Shown piece by piece: positions 9,273-22,265 of a DNA stretch of 64,000 bases. Position 1 is the first letter of the stretch. Every line of letters starts with the position of its first letter. This stretch comes from Kondoa malvinella. Lineage: Eukaryota > Basidiomycota > Agaricostilbomycetes > Agaricostilbales > Kondoaceae. The position numbers were made by a program, and so were the translations under genes. The notes beneath the pieces are model-generated. The model worked only from the letters and a program-made list of their open reading frames with translations. It had not been told where the DNA came from and did not search any database. The stretch is from assembly GCA_039545315.1 (NCBI GenBank), contig BCIM01000008.1, positions 62,001 to 126,000 of the forward strand. The letters are read 5' to 3'.

Positions 9273-11100
9273 CTAGCTTGCTCTGCGCTCAATCGTTTCT
9301 ATCGCTTTGTGTACGCGACGGCGTTCCTTCTGATTCCTCGTCATGTCTGTCGCCAATTTCGAAGTGTAGCTTTTCGTCCGCGTCTGATGCGACCGGACCG
9401 TAAGTACAAGGAGTCGACCGAACGCGCTGGAATCACCTTTCAAGAATGCCTTCCCAGAGACAAAGAGTGGTATTGTCCTACCCCAGCAGTAGAACCAAAG
9501 CAGGAGTAGCTAAGAACTTTCTCAGAAACGTGCTCTTGCTGAGCCCGAGAAGAGGGACTGACCACAAAGGTGAATATCGTGTTGACCACCTTGAAGGCGC
9601 TGGAATTCAGATCCATAGCCAGTTGCCCGCATACTGCAAGAAGATTAGACAAAATGCTGCAGAGGACTGCTAGACTTACATAGAGCAAAGATGCCTATCG
9701 GATACAACTACAAGATTGTTCAGCAGCAGAACTAGATTAGAAGTGTGGACTTACGCTAGACCAGTAATTCAAAGTGAAAGGAGCTTGTCTAATGTCGACC
9801 GCGACCACAAAGACGCTCAGTAGAATCCTGCTATGTTTTAGCTCTTTGCCAGGCGATCAAACGGTAGACCGACCAGAAACCTATCAGGCAAGATGAGCAT
9901 ACTTGTCATAAGAGTGATGAATGCACTCACAAGCGAAACCAAGACACATCAACGCACCCAATATCCCGACCCCGTACAGTATCAACCCGACTGTATCACC
10001 CACACCCATCGCATAAACCCTAAACAAATACCTCGACGGCCCACTCTCCCTACCCAGCCAGATAGCAGCATAGCCTGCGTTTGACAGAGCAGCAATAGGG
10101 ACAAACGAAGCCATCGCTTTCTAGAGCAGTCACGAGTGGACTATAAGCTATAAGAAGTCGCTGCTGTAGATGTGGACTTACCTCTGGTGCTGGAGTCTGG
10201 TTCTGAATAAGACGGGAAGTGTAGAGTACTATCATTGCAAAGGCAGCAAAGGCGCCGAACCCTAGCAGGATGTAGGAGAGGATCTGAACAATGTCAGCGA
10301 TTGTTAAGACAGATGAGGAAAAGCTTACGAGGATGACACGAGTGACCGAATCGTCTAGTGAGGTGTGCTTGATCACTACCGAACCTGCTGCCGCACAGCT
10401 TAGGATGGAAGTAGCTAATACGAATGTAAGAAACAGTCACATCGAGATGAGCAAGTCCGTACCAGGGTATAAAATGGTAGGAGGAAGGTTATCCACTTTC
10501 TGATGCTCTTGTCGTCTAAAGCACATCAGTCTGATCAACCCAAAAATGGCGATCGACTCACATCGCTACCCAGTAGGGAACAAAAGTACAGAAGAGCGAG
10601 ATAGCTACGTCCATGTACCATAACACGACGCTTGCGACACCCCATCCGTGACCTCGTTTGCCTAATACGATCGCAAACATCTCGATGATGGTAGACCAGG
10701 AAATTGCGACCGTGGAGAGATACCTGAAGCAGCTCTCAGCATATGCGGTAGCTGGATATAGTATGCTCGCATGGTTAATTCCATTTCGGCATCAAAGTGC
10801 TCGCTAGTCGTTCGAGGAAAGAGGATCCACTTTGCAGAATAACAGCTCAGAATGGAGAAGTAAAGCAGTATATCGAAGGCCCATATGATGATAGAGATGA
10901 TACCTAGGCCTTTGAATTGATATGGTAAGACTTGAAGATTCACACCCAGAACACCGGTTGCCATGCACTGCAATTTCATAAGCACAAATGCACGCTATGA
11001 TGGACAGACGGACCAGCAAGAAGAGCTTTGCAGGAAAGTTTGCAAGTGTAGTCTTGCCCAATGTCTTGTTTGGCTGAGCATCCCAGTACTTATTGCGCAT
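9273..11100 (-). CDS. TDT-family transporter (Ssu1/Mae1-like sulfite or dicarboxylate exporter)
   Basis: About ten short exons encode a polytopic membrane protein of roughly 430 residues. Order of segments: MRNKYWDAQPNKTLG; CMATGVLGVNLQVLPYQFKG; ISIIIWAFDILLYFSIL; STVAISWSTIIEMFAIV; VASVVLWYMDVAISLF; ILSYILLGFGAFAAFAMIV; SFVPIAALSNAGYAAIWLG; VGDTVGLILYGVGILGAL; LAMDLNSSAFKVVNTIFTF; LLLLWFYCWGRTIPLF. The early (M)ATGVL motif, the PIAxLSxAGYA segment and the LNSSAFKVV...TIF end are characteristic of the tellurite-resistance/dicarboxylate transporter family. In yeast the closest functions are plasma-membrane sulfite efflux (Ssu1) and malate uptake (Mae1). A basic cytosolic tail (NQKERRRVHK) ends at 9273, 105 bp from the convergent GPI gene. 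Substrate not decidable by eye. Confidence 0.8.
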
Positions 11101-11572
11101 CTTGAAAGTGTATGACGATATCAAGTTTCAATCTGAGCAGATCCAAGCCGATCGCTGCAAAGCAGTTGCTATCTGCTCTCAATAGGTCTTGAATGGTTTA
11201 AACACAGGCTAGCTGCAGGGGATAGCAGCTTCTATGGCAATGACCGAAAATAAACTTTGCGGTTCTTGCAGAAAAAGGGCAAAGTTGAGCGGAACAAGAC
11301 CCAGGCTGTATCGGACCAAGCGATACACTGCAGTAGGTCACCTTCGTCTTGAGAACAAGATGCTGGGCTTTGAAAGGTCGTTGTGGTCACAAAGCGAGGC
11401 AGGCAAAGCTTGGAAATCATCCACGACATGGCCAAATGATTCATACCCTTGCGACGGCACTGATGATATCCTGAGATAGACCTTTGATATTCTATCACTT
11501 GGAGCGCCTTGTATTCGAATAGAACCTCGCTCGCGTGTCTTGGCCCTTATTCTCTTCAATACACCTCAAGCC

Positions 11573-13682
11573 ATGGCCATTCACACGTCTGAACTGCAGC
11601 CAACACCAACCTACACTCAGAAACAACTGCGAGAACTATGTTCAAGCTCGCAATCTTTTATAAGACCCGAAGCTATAGTTATTGACCATACAACGAGCGC
11701 ACCGCATCCTCAGCTACTCGACTTGCTCATCTGTCCGCGAGAAGGCAAGATAGCGTCTTTGAACGGCAACAGCATCATAGGCCTAGATTTCGTTCATGAG
11801 AGGTCGGAACGCTTGTTCCACCTTTCCTATAACGCCAACTGTCTGGTGCAAGGTCATGGCCTGATTGTTACTGGTGGACAAAACTCGCAGTTGTCTGTCA
11901 GGAGTTGGTCTGATGAGCGTCGAGCGGATTGGAGTACGGCAAACTATTCCGTGTTTGTCAAATGCATCTGGCAGATGTTTCTCATTCTTAGTCGAATTCT
12001 AGTGGTGGAAGCATCAACAACTCTATACATATTTGTCCGTTACCAGGGAACAGTCGAACAGCTACCCGACCTGGTCCGACAGAATCACAAGACCCAATAG
12101 CAAGACTACTTGTGTCCAACAACGACGCCAGCATAATCGTATATGATGTGCATCAACCTGCGTCTTCTAGCTCTACCATGTCGAATGAGATGGATCTAGA
12201 CGAGGACAGTCCTCGGGACAGGCGCGAGCTGCAGAACAGGCCGATTCTCCGGAAACAGCGGGCAATATCAATGTCTACCGCTATCAATCATTGTATGCTT
12301 CTCTTCTCTCTTTGATATGCATAACATCAACGAAGATATAGCCAGTGTCAGTCCAGACGGCCGCTTCATGGTCGCTGTAGGAGATACGAACGATGCCTTC
12401 TTCTTTGCTTGTCCACAGAGACCGCGGGATCCCTATGTGGTCAGTATCCTTATATCTTCCACGATGAAAGGCTGAGTGAGGTGCTTAGCTGGTCCATGTG
12501 ACGAAAGCCAGCTCGGATGGAGGCTTCAGCACGGATTGGTCTCGCGATAGTCAGACTTGTGCCGTAGCTTCTCAAGGTAGGTTCCATCCGTCTCACTCGA
12601 CACACATCTGATGCGGTAGATAGATGGCGTTGTGACGATCTTTGACATCCGCTCTTTGAAGCAAAGCACATCGCAAGGCTCGGCAAAGACTGTCGCTCAC
12701 TTCAACACCATAGCTTCAGATCCGCACTATGCGGAAAGGAATGGCACACGAGATAGAGCCGCTAGAGTAGTCAAGTACTCTCCGGGTCGCGGTAATGAAT
12801 TGCTAGCCTTCACAGAGGTTCGTCTGGATCAATCCTGCTAAAGTCTGAAGTATTGAAGTGATTCATAGCAACGGTCGTGCGCTCAAGTAGTGGATGCAAG
12901 ATCATACGACTCCTTCAGCGCGCAATTCCTTCATCACCCTAAATCCGAACGTAACGCAAGACGAGAACCTACCCGCTTACCACCAATAGGCAGTCCAGCC
13001 GGTCGATCACTCCTCAACGCACTTGCACAATCAGGCGACCGATCCTCGGCTCTCACTTACGCTGCGCACATGTTCAATTCCGGCACTGCAAGCTATTCCG
13101 ACATCTTCCCTCCTGTAGAAAACCTCTTTGGAGAAGAAGCTTTGGCCTTTGCTAGTCCAGATTGGATACCTCCTTCTCATTCACCCCTACAACCAGATCA
13201 TGCTCGGTTCTTGGTTTCTGATTCCCCTCGGCCTGCTGCTCTACCATCCTTGTCCGCTTTCTTGAATAGCGCAGATGATACGCGAATACCTGTAAGAAGA
13301 GAAACGTCACCTGCACTACCTGAGTTGGGGGAAGATGGGAGGTTGCGGTTTGGCTCGTTAGGAGCTGCTTCTTCTGCTGCATCAAATAGGCCGACGGAGG
13401 TGCATTTGCCTTATTCTGGGTTGGAGGATGCGGCGAAGATGAGTCCATCTGGTGTTGAGTTGAGAGGTCAGTCGCTCTCAATGCTACCTTGTTCCCGAGC
13501 TGATAGCGATGAATCAGGTCTCGCTTGGAGTCCGGGAGGGGACAAGTTGTATATGGCAGGAGAGAACAGTTGTGTGGAATTCAATGTGTATGTGATGCTT
13601 TGAAGCGCTGACACTTTATTGATTTGATCGGGGCAGTGATGTGAATGCGCGAAATAGTTGGCCCTGCAGAAGTATAGTTTAA
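11573..13682 (+). CDS. DUF2415 WD40-like protein
   Basis: Multi-exon gene for a roughly 600-residue cytosolic protein. After MAIHTSELQPTP come beta-propeller-like segments: GLIVTGGQNSQLSVRSW, LLVSNNDASIIVYDVHQP, ASVSPDGRFMVAVGDTND, DGVVTIFDIRSLKQ. The block ARVVKYSPGRGNELLAFTE spliced to QRSCAQVVDARSYDSF is the signature of the fungal DUF2415 domain. A low-complexity Ser/Pro region follows, then GLAWSPGGDKLYMAG. The end is best read with a final intron (donor gtatgt at the FNV codon), giving VDVNARNSWPCRSIV-stop, rather than the immediate TGA at 13603. Role unknown; a scaffold is inferred from the fold. It converges on the RhoGAP gene 124 bp away. Confidence 0.82.
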
Positions 13683-13806
13683 TAAAGATCCACGCATAGA
13701 GATACCCACAGTAGTATATAATAGTCTTTGCATTTGATTTTAGCATGTGGATCCGCTCTCCTTCCTTCCGCTCTGATCGGTCATTTAGCCTTCATTCCGC
13801 AAAAGC

Positions 13807-16800
13807 TTAGATTACAAGTGGTCCCTCGGGCAATTCAATTGGATGAATGAATGTCTCTTGCAAACCTAGCCTGCTTGGCTCACAGCCTTCCAATAGCTTC
13901 ATTACAAACATGTATTCGACCCTGAAATTACGCGTCAATAAAAAGCTTAGGGGATGCCAAAAAAGCTTGGGCGCACCTAGCATTTGTAAAGACCACGTTT
14001 AGAGAGTGCGAGCTTGATCGTAGAATATTTGGCGCCCAGATCTACTCCCGCAATATCAGGGGCGCGAACTAAAAGCCAAATGGCAAGTGCCTGCTTACCA
14101 TCGCGAGATTTGATAAGGACATTTTGGTAAGGTTGATTACGTGATTCGACGTGAAGAGCTGGAGAAAAGAGATCAAGAAAGCCAAGACTCGGCGGTTGAG
14201 GATTGGCAATTGCAATAGGATGCGATATATTCTAACAAGACCTTTCAGAAAAGCTCATTTTGGCATCAGAGAAGACTTACTCGGACTCGTCCTCAGCACC
14301 GCGTAGGCAGTCCGTATAGTATTGCGCAGGTACGAGAGGCTCGGCCAGGTCGCGAAAGAAGAGCTTGAATAGACTAGCCAGTGTATAGACATCCACGCTC
14401 TCTTCGAGCTCGTAGAAGCCGCTATCGATTTTGTAACGCAGCTAAACGTAGCCTATCAGATGTATATAGAATGCGAAGACGACTTACTCACCTCATTCAC
14501 CGCTTCAACGTCTGCCGGTACTCGAAATATGCCTTCTGCTCGTAGGCCACCATTTGCCAGAATGCCATTAGCCAGAAAAATGAGACAAGCTGGGACTGCT
14601 AGATCTGGCTGAACGGGAGCTTGCAGCGAGAGCACGTCAGGCAGTGATTCGAGGAACACGTTAGGATTGAAGGCGCCTTTCGAGAGACACCGTAGCTCGT
14701 CGATAGGTGGATTGCGACCTCGTGGGCCTTTCTTTGTGATGATCGCAAGCCTTCGTTGACAAAATTGACTGATGATGAGAAGAGACTTCGAAGCAGTATC
14801 TTGTGCGCTAGAAATAAAGCTTTGAAGATGCTGTTCAAAGTCCTTTGACTGGTAGCATACATTAGCTTCCGCGTCTTTCAGATCAATGAGTCACTCACTG
14901 GAGGGAAGACCATAATGTATATCTGTAATATTCGCCAACCGCGCATCTTGCTCCGACTGTGGCTGGGGCATTTAGAATAGGCTAACATGTAAGACAACGA
15001 GCAACTTACGTTTGCGAGTTGTTCGCCAGTTGCTTGATCTATTCAGAAGGCAATCGCTCAGCTCATCGAGCAGTCTGACAGGATGAATACTTACCAGCTG
15101 CATATATAGCTCGTCCCGAAGCTCTCCATGACATAGCGCAAAGTCGCAAAGCGTTCTAACGTCCAAGAGCGTCTCGTCTGCCCAATCTTCATCTAACGCT
15201 TCATCATCGTCCATTGAATTCACTGTCGAAGTAGACTCCTTGCTGCCCCTCCTCCGGTAAAACATGGCTGACGGTCTATCGCCCATGATCTGCTGCAGTA
15301 GGCGGAAACACTGCACTGCTTCTGATCGGAGCGTCTTGTTGATATTGAGCAATGGAGCCGTCAGACCGCCCTAAGAAATTATCAGCTCAAGTCGACAGAT
15401 GAACGGACGTGTGACCTACAGCTTGCCATACCAGCAGATCAGCTAGTGGTATCGCTCTTCTGAACAAGCCAGTTTTCGGCTTTGCAATTCGCTCATGTGC
15501 AAATTCGCTCGATGTGAAAGCTATTAATTCGCTTCGGAGTTCTGTCGGCAGCAGTTGATGCATTCTAAGCAAAAATGAGCATCAAGCATAAGACCTCTCA
15601 ACAATTTGCTCACCCGGTAGAGAATCGCTTAGCGTTTGAGCATTCGTCTACGAAGATGGTGGAGATCTTCCTTCTGAGCTTTGTGGGGCTTCTTGGACTT
15701 TTCGGCGAGCTGGGAGCACTAGCAGCGAACGGTTGAATCTGAGGCGCTTGCGAGGTCGAGCTGTCTCTCGATAGTGCAACGGGACCAGTGATTGATCTAG
15801 TTCGAGCAGCCCTATCTCGCAGCACTGCAGGAGAGGATGGCACCGACTCGGAATGAATAGGTTCAGACCATTCAGGCTTTCGTCTTATGAGTGCCGCTGA
15901 TTTGTGACGTGGACGAGGTTGACGAGCATGTGGAAGTGAAGGAAGAGCTTTATGAGCGAAAAAGTCTGCTGAAGGTGATGTATTGATTGCTGGTGGTGCG
16001 CTGCGTTTGCGTGTAGTATGCGGCTTGGGAGAAGAGAAGGAGCTGGGCAGAGCTGGAACTGGCGGAACTACTGTGCCCTCTTTTCGTTTCTTGCCTCTAG
16101 GACTGTCCAGGCTGATTCGCACCATGGTCTCTGCTGTTGCATAGCTGGTAGCAGATGACAATGTAGAGCACGAGAAAGATGGCAGGAGAGCGCTATCTCG
16201 ATGAGAAGAAGTCGATACTGAGGGCGAAGTTGGAGGAGAAGATGCAGCCCGGGATTTTGCAGGCGAGTGAGTGGGTGACAGGGAAGGACTCGATAAGAGG
16301 GACTCTGATAGATCGCTTTCGCTTGCTTGCGCAGATTTAGTGGGACTTGTAGGTTGATCCGCCGCCCAAGGAGTAGTTGGAATAATTTGGCGAGAAAAGC
16401 GACGGCCTAGGGATGTTTTCTGCGACAGGACATGAGCTAGATCTTTGTGAGCAGGCTCTTGTGACGTACCTGTACTGCTTGCAAGGGGATAATAGTCGCA
16501 TTCTCGGGCCGCTCCCAGACTGTTTCCTTTGATGCAGTATTGTAGTAGTATGCCAAGCCGGTAGAGGCGTCTTCCATTTCCCACCATTCTCCATCTGGAT
16601 TACGAGGTAGACTATGCAAGACAGGCATCAGAATCACGCCTGCCTATCTTCAAGCTCAAAGCGCACACAAACGTTCCAGCCTGTAGAGACCATCTACATT
16701 CACCGCTGACAGGATTGATATAGACGAGATGACCAGTTTGCGGATCCTGGAACAAGATAGATTGATCGGCATGCTGCACTGCATGACATTGCGATTCAAT

Positions 16801-16895
16801 GAAAATCCGCGCACCTCTATCTGAGCCCAAAATTGCTGTGACCAGTTCGCTGTAACCTCATCCAATACTTCCACAGACGCCATCGTGTTGGCCAT
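13807..16895 (-). CDS. Rho GTPase-activating protein with WW and MyTH4 domains
   Basis: About 850 residues in many exons. Order: two N-terminal WW domains (DPQTGHLVYINPVSGECRW; GEWWEMEDASTGLAYYYN ...SKETVWERP), a long Ser/Pro-rich disordered region (16500-15650), a MyTH4 domain (NKTLRSEAVQCFRLLQQIMGD ... LCDFALCHGELRDELYMQL), then a RhoGAP domain (PACLIFLANGILANGGLRAEG-IFRVPADVEAV; LFKLFFRDLAEPLVP; NLAMIWAPNILRS). GIFR with its arginine is the catalytic finger, and APNILR is the conserved second motif. This matches ARHGAP39/Vilse-type proteins, which turn off Rho/Rac/Cdc42 and link to actin polarity. The last exon ends HPIELPEGPLVI-stop. Splice joins restore both the WW and GAP motifs. Confidence 0.9.
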
Positions 16896-18199
16896 TGATC
16901 AATGAGCCAGATGGAAGAAACAACAGAAGAATAGGCCAAAGCTCTTCGACCGAAGGCTGGGCTGAAGCGCTTCTCTCGTTCGCGACCTCTTTCTTGTTAC
17001 AACAAACTCTTGACCACGGCTCTAATGATTCTTGCAAGACGAGCAACAAGGCCAACACCAACCGACAAAGCAAGAGGCCTCGAAACAGATCTAGCGAGAA
17101 GTTCGCTTGGACCTTCGAAATAGTCTTGTGTGCAAATCTCCTTTGGATACGCGCTTGGATGGCGATAGACAGCAAACAGTAAAGACAAGAGAGACACGAA
17201 AACAAAGACCAGACAGATATGCAACCCCAAAAAACATGAGCGGCTCGACTGGTCAAGATATCTGTGCAGCTGCGTTTGCAATGTTTACTTTGCAAGCAGC
17301 TCTGGCCAAATAGAGCTCCAAACCGACGCGGCGGATTCCAGTGACCGCTTGCAACTCGATATTTTCTCTTGCATTGGCGCGTCAATAGCGTGTTCTTGTC
17401 ATAGCTTGTCACTCGTGCGCACACAAATCAGAAATGCGCGACCTGTGCCATTGTTTGGCTTTGAGAAACGCGGAGACCGACAAAAGGCGATGGATCTGAA
17501 AGCTTGTTTTCTTCAAATGATACAGAGTCGATCCTCTTTGTCGCAAGAGCAAAGATTGCAAAGCCCGATCCTGTCAGAGCTAAGTTTACCGATGGTGCGA
17601 ACTTGCATAAGCAGGATCCGACAGACGCAAACCTGGGTCCAAGACAGTCACGTAATCTATGGTCGGCTCGTCAACGCGCAGACCCTCTGCCGCGAGGAAT
17701 TCTTGCGATGTACTCGATAAGATAGTAGTGTGCAGCAGGGCAAGTATTTGAGCCCTGACGATCGATCCACGCGTTTGATAAAGACATGTGCCAGGCGGCA
17801 GGACGTGCCCGAAAGTGAAAAGAATGTTGCCGTGCACGACTTTCCGATATTAGCGTCAAAGGATAATCCCAAAGTCGCGTCCCTTTTCAAAAGCCTGCCC
17901 TAACCATTGAGCCTACTTCGCCCTTGGCGTGTTGAATCCGACGTTCTGCTCTCCTGTTGGTGCCTCACGAAGTCTCCTCAAAAAGCTCGACATTCGGTGT
18001 CGGCTCGCCCTGGCAAAACTAACAAATCACTTGGTCATCAGGTCTGTCTTGGATCCCGCAAATTGATCAGAAACAGGACACTAAACCCTTTTGCCCTTTA
18101 GCATCTTCATCACTCACAACACTTTCACTTGCATGACTTGAGCTGCACTACTCTACACAACCCCAAAAGTCTCACTCTATATCCACAAAAAAGACTGCC
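16896..18199. promoter_or_regulatory. 1.3-kb divergent intergenic region
   Basis: Lies between the starts of the RhoGAP gene (minus) and the Myb gene (plus). Open frames of 60-190 codons exist, but they overlap each other on both strands and show no domain or signal, so I treat them as shadows. The final 150 bp before 18200 are rich in CACTTT/CTCAAC-like pyrimidine tracts as expected for a 5' UTR. The length suggests a complex promoter. Confidence 0.45.
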
Positions 18200-20501
18200 A
18201 TGCCTCGGCACACGCGTCAATCCTCGTCTACTACTCAGCTACCAGATAGTCTTTTGCTCGAGCCAACGAACAATGCCTGGACACCGCAAGAAGATGATCG
18301 ACTCCGCACCGCCATGACTTCTTACACTGGCGCACAGCATCTGGACCTCCATACCATCATTCAGCAATACTTTCCACATGGAGAACACACGACAGACGAA
18401 TGCTTGACGCGCTGGGAGCAAATTCGACAGCAGACCGTCAAAGGACCTTGGGTTCAAGCGGAAGACGCGAGGCTCAAAAGTCTGATAACGGAATATGGCG
18501 CAGAGAGATGGGCTCAGATTGCAGAAAAGATGGGCACTCGAACAGGCAAGCAATGTAGGGAAAGATGGCATAATCATCTTGATCCTTCAAGTGAGCAGCT
18601 CTTTTTTTTACGCGTCAAAAGATCTTGCAGCTCAAGCATGTTCTCAAGTCCTCAAGGGACCTTTTACAGCTGAAGAGAATGCCATCATCTTTGATCTGTA
18701 CAGCAAGTTGGGCACAAAATGGGCGGAAATCGCAAAGTCACTTCCGGGCAGACCAGACAACGCGATAAAGAACCACTTCAACACCTCCCTGCATCGCTCA
18801 AAACGCAAGCATTCAAACAGCGTGTCTTCCAGCGGCTCAGGTCTACCTCCTTCCGGTCTTCCATCGGTGATTGCGCCAATGAAGTCGCCTGTCTCAATTT
18901 TACCCACAAAACAGCAGACTGGTTCTGCTGCTCATGCCGCCGGTCCGGTTTCTCCAGCTCCTCTATCCATTTCAACCTCCAATCTACAATCTCCAGCTAT
19001 CGCTCCTTTGGCAAAATCTATTTCCAGCACGCCTCGCTACTCACCTTACGGACGTACTAGAACTCTTTCGAACGCGTCATCAACCAAGAGCAGTAGCAGA
19101 CAGAATAGTCCATCACCTCTCTCCCCGTTGTCACGCTCAACATCGCCGGTCGATGCCCGTGTCGCTTTACGCCAATCATCTCGAAGGACGCTAGCGCGTG
19201 GATGCAACCTCGACAAGGAATTCTTTGGCACTCTCTCTACCCGGAATGGCTTTGAACCAAGTGGAGCGATGACTGCGCCAATCCAAGGAGCTGATCCTTT
19301 CCTTTCCTGGTCGGAACCGGCGGAAAAGGTCGACGCAATGACTCAGGCCGTCAACAGGGCAGCTCAAGCTTCTCCCATGCGTCGATCAAGAACAACTTCG
19401 CAGCATTCATCTTCATTTAGTCAAGGCCACAATCCCTTTCCTTCTTTCTACGCCCAATCGAACTTTGGCTCTGCTGCCATGTCTGCATCGCTCAGTTCTC
19501 CCGGCGACTTTATGATACCGCACAGCGACAGCTGCAATAGCTTGCCTGCTCTTTCTACCTCATCGAGCGACACAAGCAGCACGTCCACCTCGCCAAGCTA
19601 CTTCGAAACAGCCTTCAACGTGAATGCAAGATACGACGACTTCAGCCCAGCATCTTCTGTGCCATCGTCACATTTCTTGCAGCGATCAGGCAGTACGCCA
19701 GCTCTTTTCTCGTCCGACTCTTTCCGACAGCAACCTCACAACGTCAATTACGAAGGTCTCATGTCCAGTCATCAAATGCACCACCGCGCGTCTTTGCCCA
19801 TCTCTCGCGATCAGACTGCCGCCTTTGCTGCTCTCGACCTGGAACAAGAGTATTTTGCCGATCCCAGCTCACCGCAAAAGCGCGATCCTCGTTTCTATCA
19901 ATACCGGACAGATTTTATGCGCTCCAGCCCGCCGCAAACGCCTGGATCAGATCTCGACATGATGACTGGCTATGCAAACGAATCAGGGGATCAACATACG
20001 CCAAAGACGCCTTACGGCAAGAACGCGCTGACTTCTGGCTATGCTGGCAAATACAGTCGGTCGCTTTCGGATCAAATTGGTTACAGCTCGCCTGTTTCGA
20101 ACGGCTTTGAGACTGCTCGTACCATGAGCCGGGCACCACCGCTTGCTCAACCCGTCGCTATCAATCCGATGCACCAATTCAATCACCTCAGACAAGATTC
20201 GAACGAGCATGAAATGGCTTACTACTCTTCTCCTGCGCCGAGCACCTCATCGGCTGAGAGTCTGCGCGCGATACCAGAGCATTTCATCATGTCTGAAGAC
20301 ATGGGCGGATTACCAATGGGCATGATAACCGACGCGGAACTTCTAGAGTGAGTCTCTGTGCTGTCATTACTCGATACAAGGCTTATGTGTTATCTCAGCA
20401 TACGATATAACGACAGCAATTTCTTCCAAGACCAGTCACACAACCCTGCACTATCTTATAGCCATTATTCTGCCGACCCACACCTACAAGTCCTCTCATA
20501 G
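18200..20501 (+). CDS. Three-repeat Myb transcription factor
   Basis: N-terminal R1R2R3 Myb DNA-binding domain: R1 [17 protein letters not shown]2 [16 protein letters not shown] ... [21 protein letters not shown]3 [42 protein letters not shown]. Each repeat keeps the regularly spaced Trp (or Phe) residues. An intron of 56-57 nt separates R2 and R3. A 500-residue Ser/Pro/Gln-rich tail typical of fungal regulators follows. The simple frame ends at TGA 20349-20351, but that stop overlaps a perfect donor (gtgagt). Splicing 50 nt to the ctcag acceptor gives [15 protein letters not shown] and a stop at 20501, which I prefer. Nuclear c-Myb-like factor; targets unknown. The 1.3-kb upstream region implies tight regulation. 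Confidence 0.88.
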
Positions 20502-20769
20502 CATGCATCATCTCACGCAAGCTTACGATCAATACGACGCCTGCATCTTCATCTCATCTCATCTGTACATACCTCCACCGGCTTTTTTGGGTTTGGCTAT
20601 TCTAGAGGGTTTTCTTGGGCAGAAGTGTTCCGTTTGTATGTTGCAGTAACTTAAGGAAAAGGAAAAAAGAGAGACCAAACTGTCTATTGCGTGCTTCAGC
20701 GGACCTTGCGCGTCCCGAGTCTTTCGCCGCCTGCATGATCGGCAAACTACAAGTTGCTCATCTACAACC

Positions 20770-21707
20770 ATGTTTGGCTCTTCAATTCGCAAAATTTCAC
20801 AATGCACAGCGCGACAAGCTACAAGCCATCAATCTTTGGCCAATCCAGCAGCAACTAGAGCCTTCTCTCGTCGTTCCTTGCCACTTGGTGAAATTTCATG
20901 CCGACCTTCGTCATCGAGTATACCGATGAGCAGGTCAGCGTACTGCTACTCGACAGCTGCAGAGGGTGTAGAAGGGTCAACAGCAGAAGGCGCAAACACA
21001 GAAGCTCCGCCAGTAGAGGGAAATTCGAATCCGGTTGCAGATGCTGCAAAGGGCAAGGAAGCTCAGGCTGGGCCGTCAGAGCATGAACAGCTGCTTATCA
21101 AGAAGGACAAGGAGGTTGCCGAACTCAAGGTCTGTCGTTATCAATACAGCCTGTTGCTTTTTATGCTGATTGCTAGGCATGTATAGAACGCTCTATTGAC
21201 GACAATGGCAGACTTTGACAACTTACAGAAGAAGACGGCCTTAGAAGTTAAAAAAGCGAAAGATTATGCTATTCAAAAGTTCGCCAATGATCTCGTATCG
21301 ACGCTAGATGTGCTTCAAATGGCACTCAAGTCAGTCCCAGAAGTGAAACGGACACCACCGAAAGAAGACGAGACAGGTACAACACATCCGATCTCGCAAG
21401 ATCTAGTGGATCTCTGGCGAGGGGTGGAAATGACACATACCGAGTTAGAAAAGACGCTGGGGAGATTTGGTGCTGTTTCGTTTGATCCGACGGGGGAGAA
21501 GTTTGATCCAAACAGGCATGAGGCCTTGTTTCAGCTACCTATGCCGGATAAGGAACCCAATACAGTATTTGACTGCCAAAAGAAGGTGCGTTGCGTAAAG
21601 GCTTTGCGACTTGCCTTGGCTCATGACTCGCCATCGCACAGGGATGGCTTTTCAAGGAGCGTTTATTAAGACCAGCTCAAGTCGGAGTCGTCGCAAGTAC
21701 AGAATAG
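20770..21707 (+). CDS. MGE1: Mitochondrial GrpE nucleotide exchange factor
   Basis: Matrix co-chaperone that releases ADP from mitochondrial Hsp70 during protein import and folding. Residues 1-45 (MFGSSIRKISQCTARQAT...) are rich in Arg/Ser and fit a presequence. An Ala/Glu-rich linker leads to the coiled-coil helix (LLIKKDKEVAELK joined by splicing to the TTMADFDNLQKKT block), then FANDLVSTLDVLQMALKSV, the core VEMTHTELEKTLGRFGA, and the beta domain FDPNRHEALFQLPMPDKEPN. The last exon, GWLFKERLLRPAQVGVVAS, matches the family's RxxRPAxVGV end. About 260 residues in three exons, normal length. Confidence 0.94.
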
Positions 21708-22265
21708 AATTCGGAAAGAATAGAAGACGGGTTGTATGTATAGAGAAACAAGACCAAAAGCATCACTCTTAATGTGGCATTCGCACTGTTCGCTTGCTTT
21801 CCTTGTCCTGGCTGTTTGAATGACTTCTGAAACATTCTGCATTGTGAGCACCTCCTTCTTCGATCCTTTTTCGGACACCCAGACTCACCATTTCCGACCG
21901 TGCAACAGGCGTGCTAGCGTTTCTGGAGGTGCCGTGCTCCCATGCGTCACTCCCACATGATGGGACAGCTGTGTCCTCGATTTGACCAACAGTCAATCAC
22001 GTTCTCCAAATTACTTGCCCGCACCCTCCAGTCATACCTCTTGACCTGATGCTCTAAAGTCACGCATCTGTACCCTATACCCATTCTGATCCACCACCTT
22101 GCGTTCCAAGTCGTCTATTGCTAGCTCCCACGAGTTCGGCCATGGTTACATGACTGTAATCGGTGAAAGATGCATTCAAGTGAAGTAATCCCGATGCGCG
22201 GGCATTGCTACAATGTTCTCTTGATCAAGCGGTGCTCCGTGATCTCGCGCTATATGCTAATTTCG
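21708..22265. other. Convergent intergenic region
   Basis: Separates the 3' ends of the GrpE gene and the small minus-strand gene at 22266. I see no open frame with recognisable features, no tRNA-like fold and no repeats. Confidence 0.4.

Noticed and set aside
16858..17424. 188-codon minus frame upstream of the RhoGAP gene
   Set aside because: Overlaps the real start region in another frame, Cys/Ser/Leu-rich and unsupported by any motif; treated as promoter.
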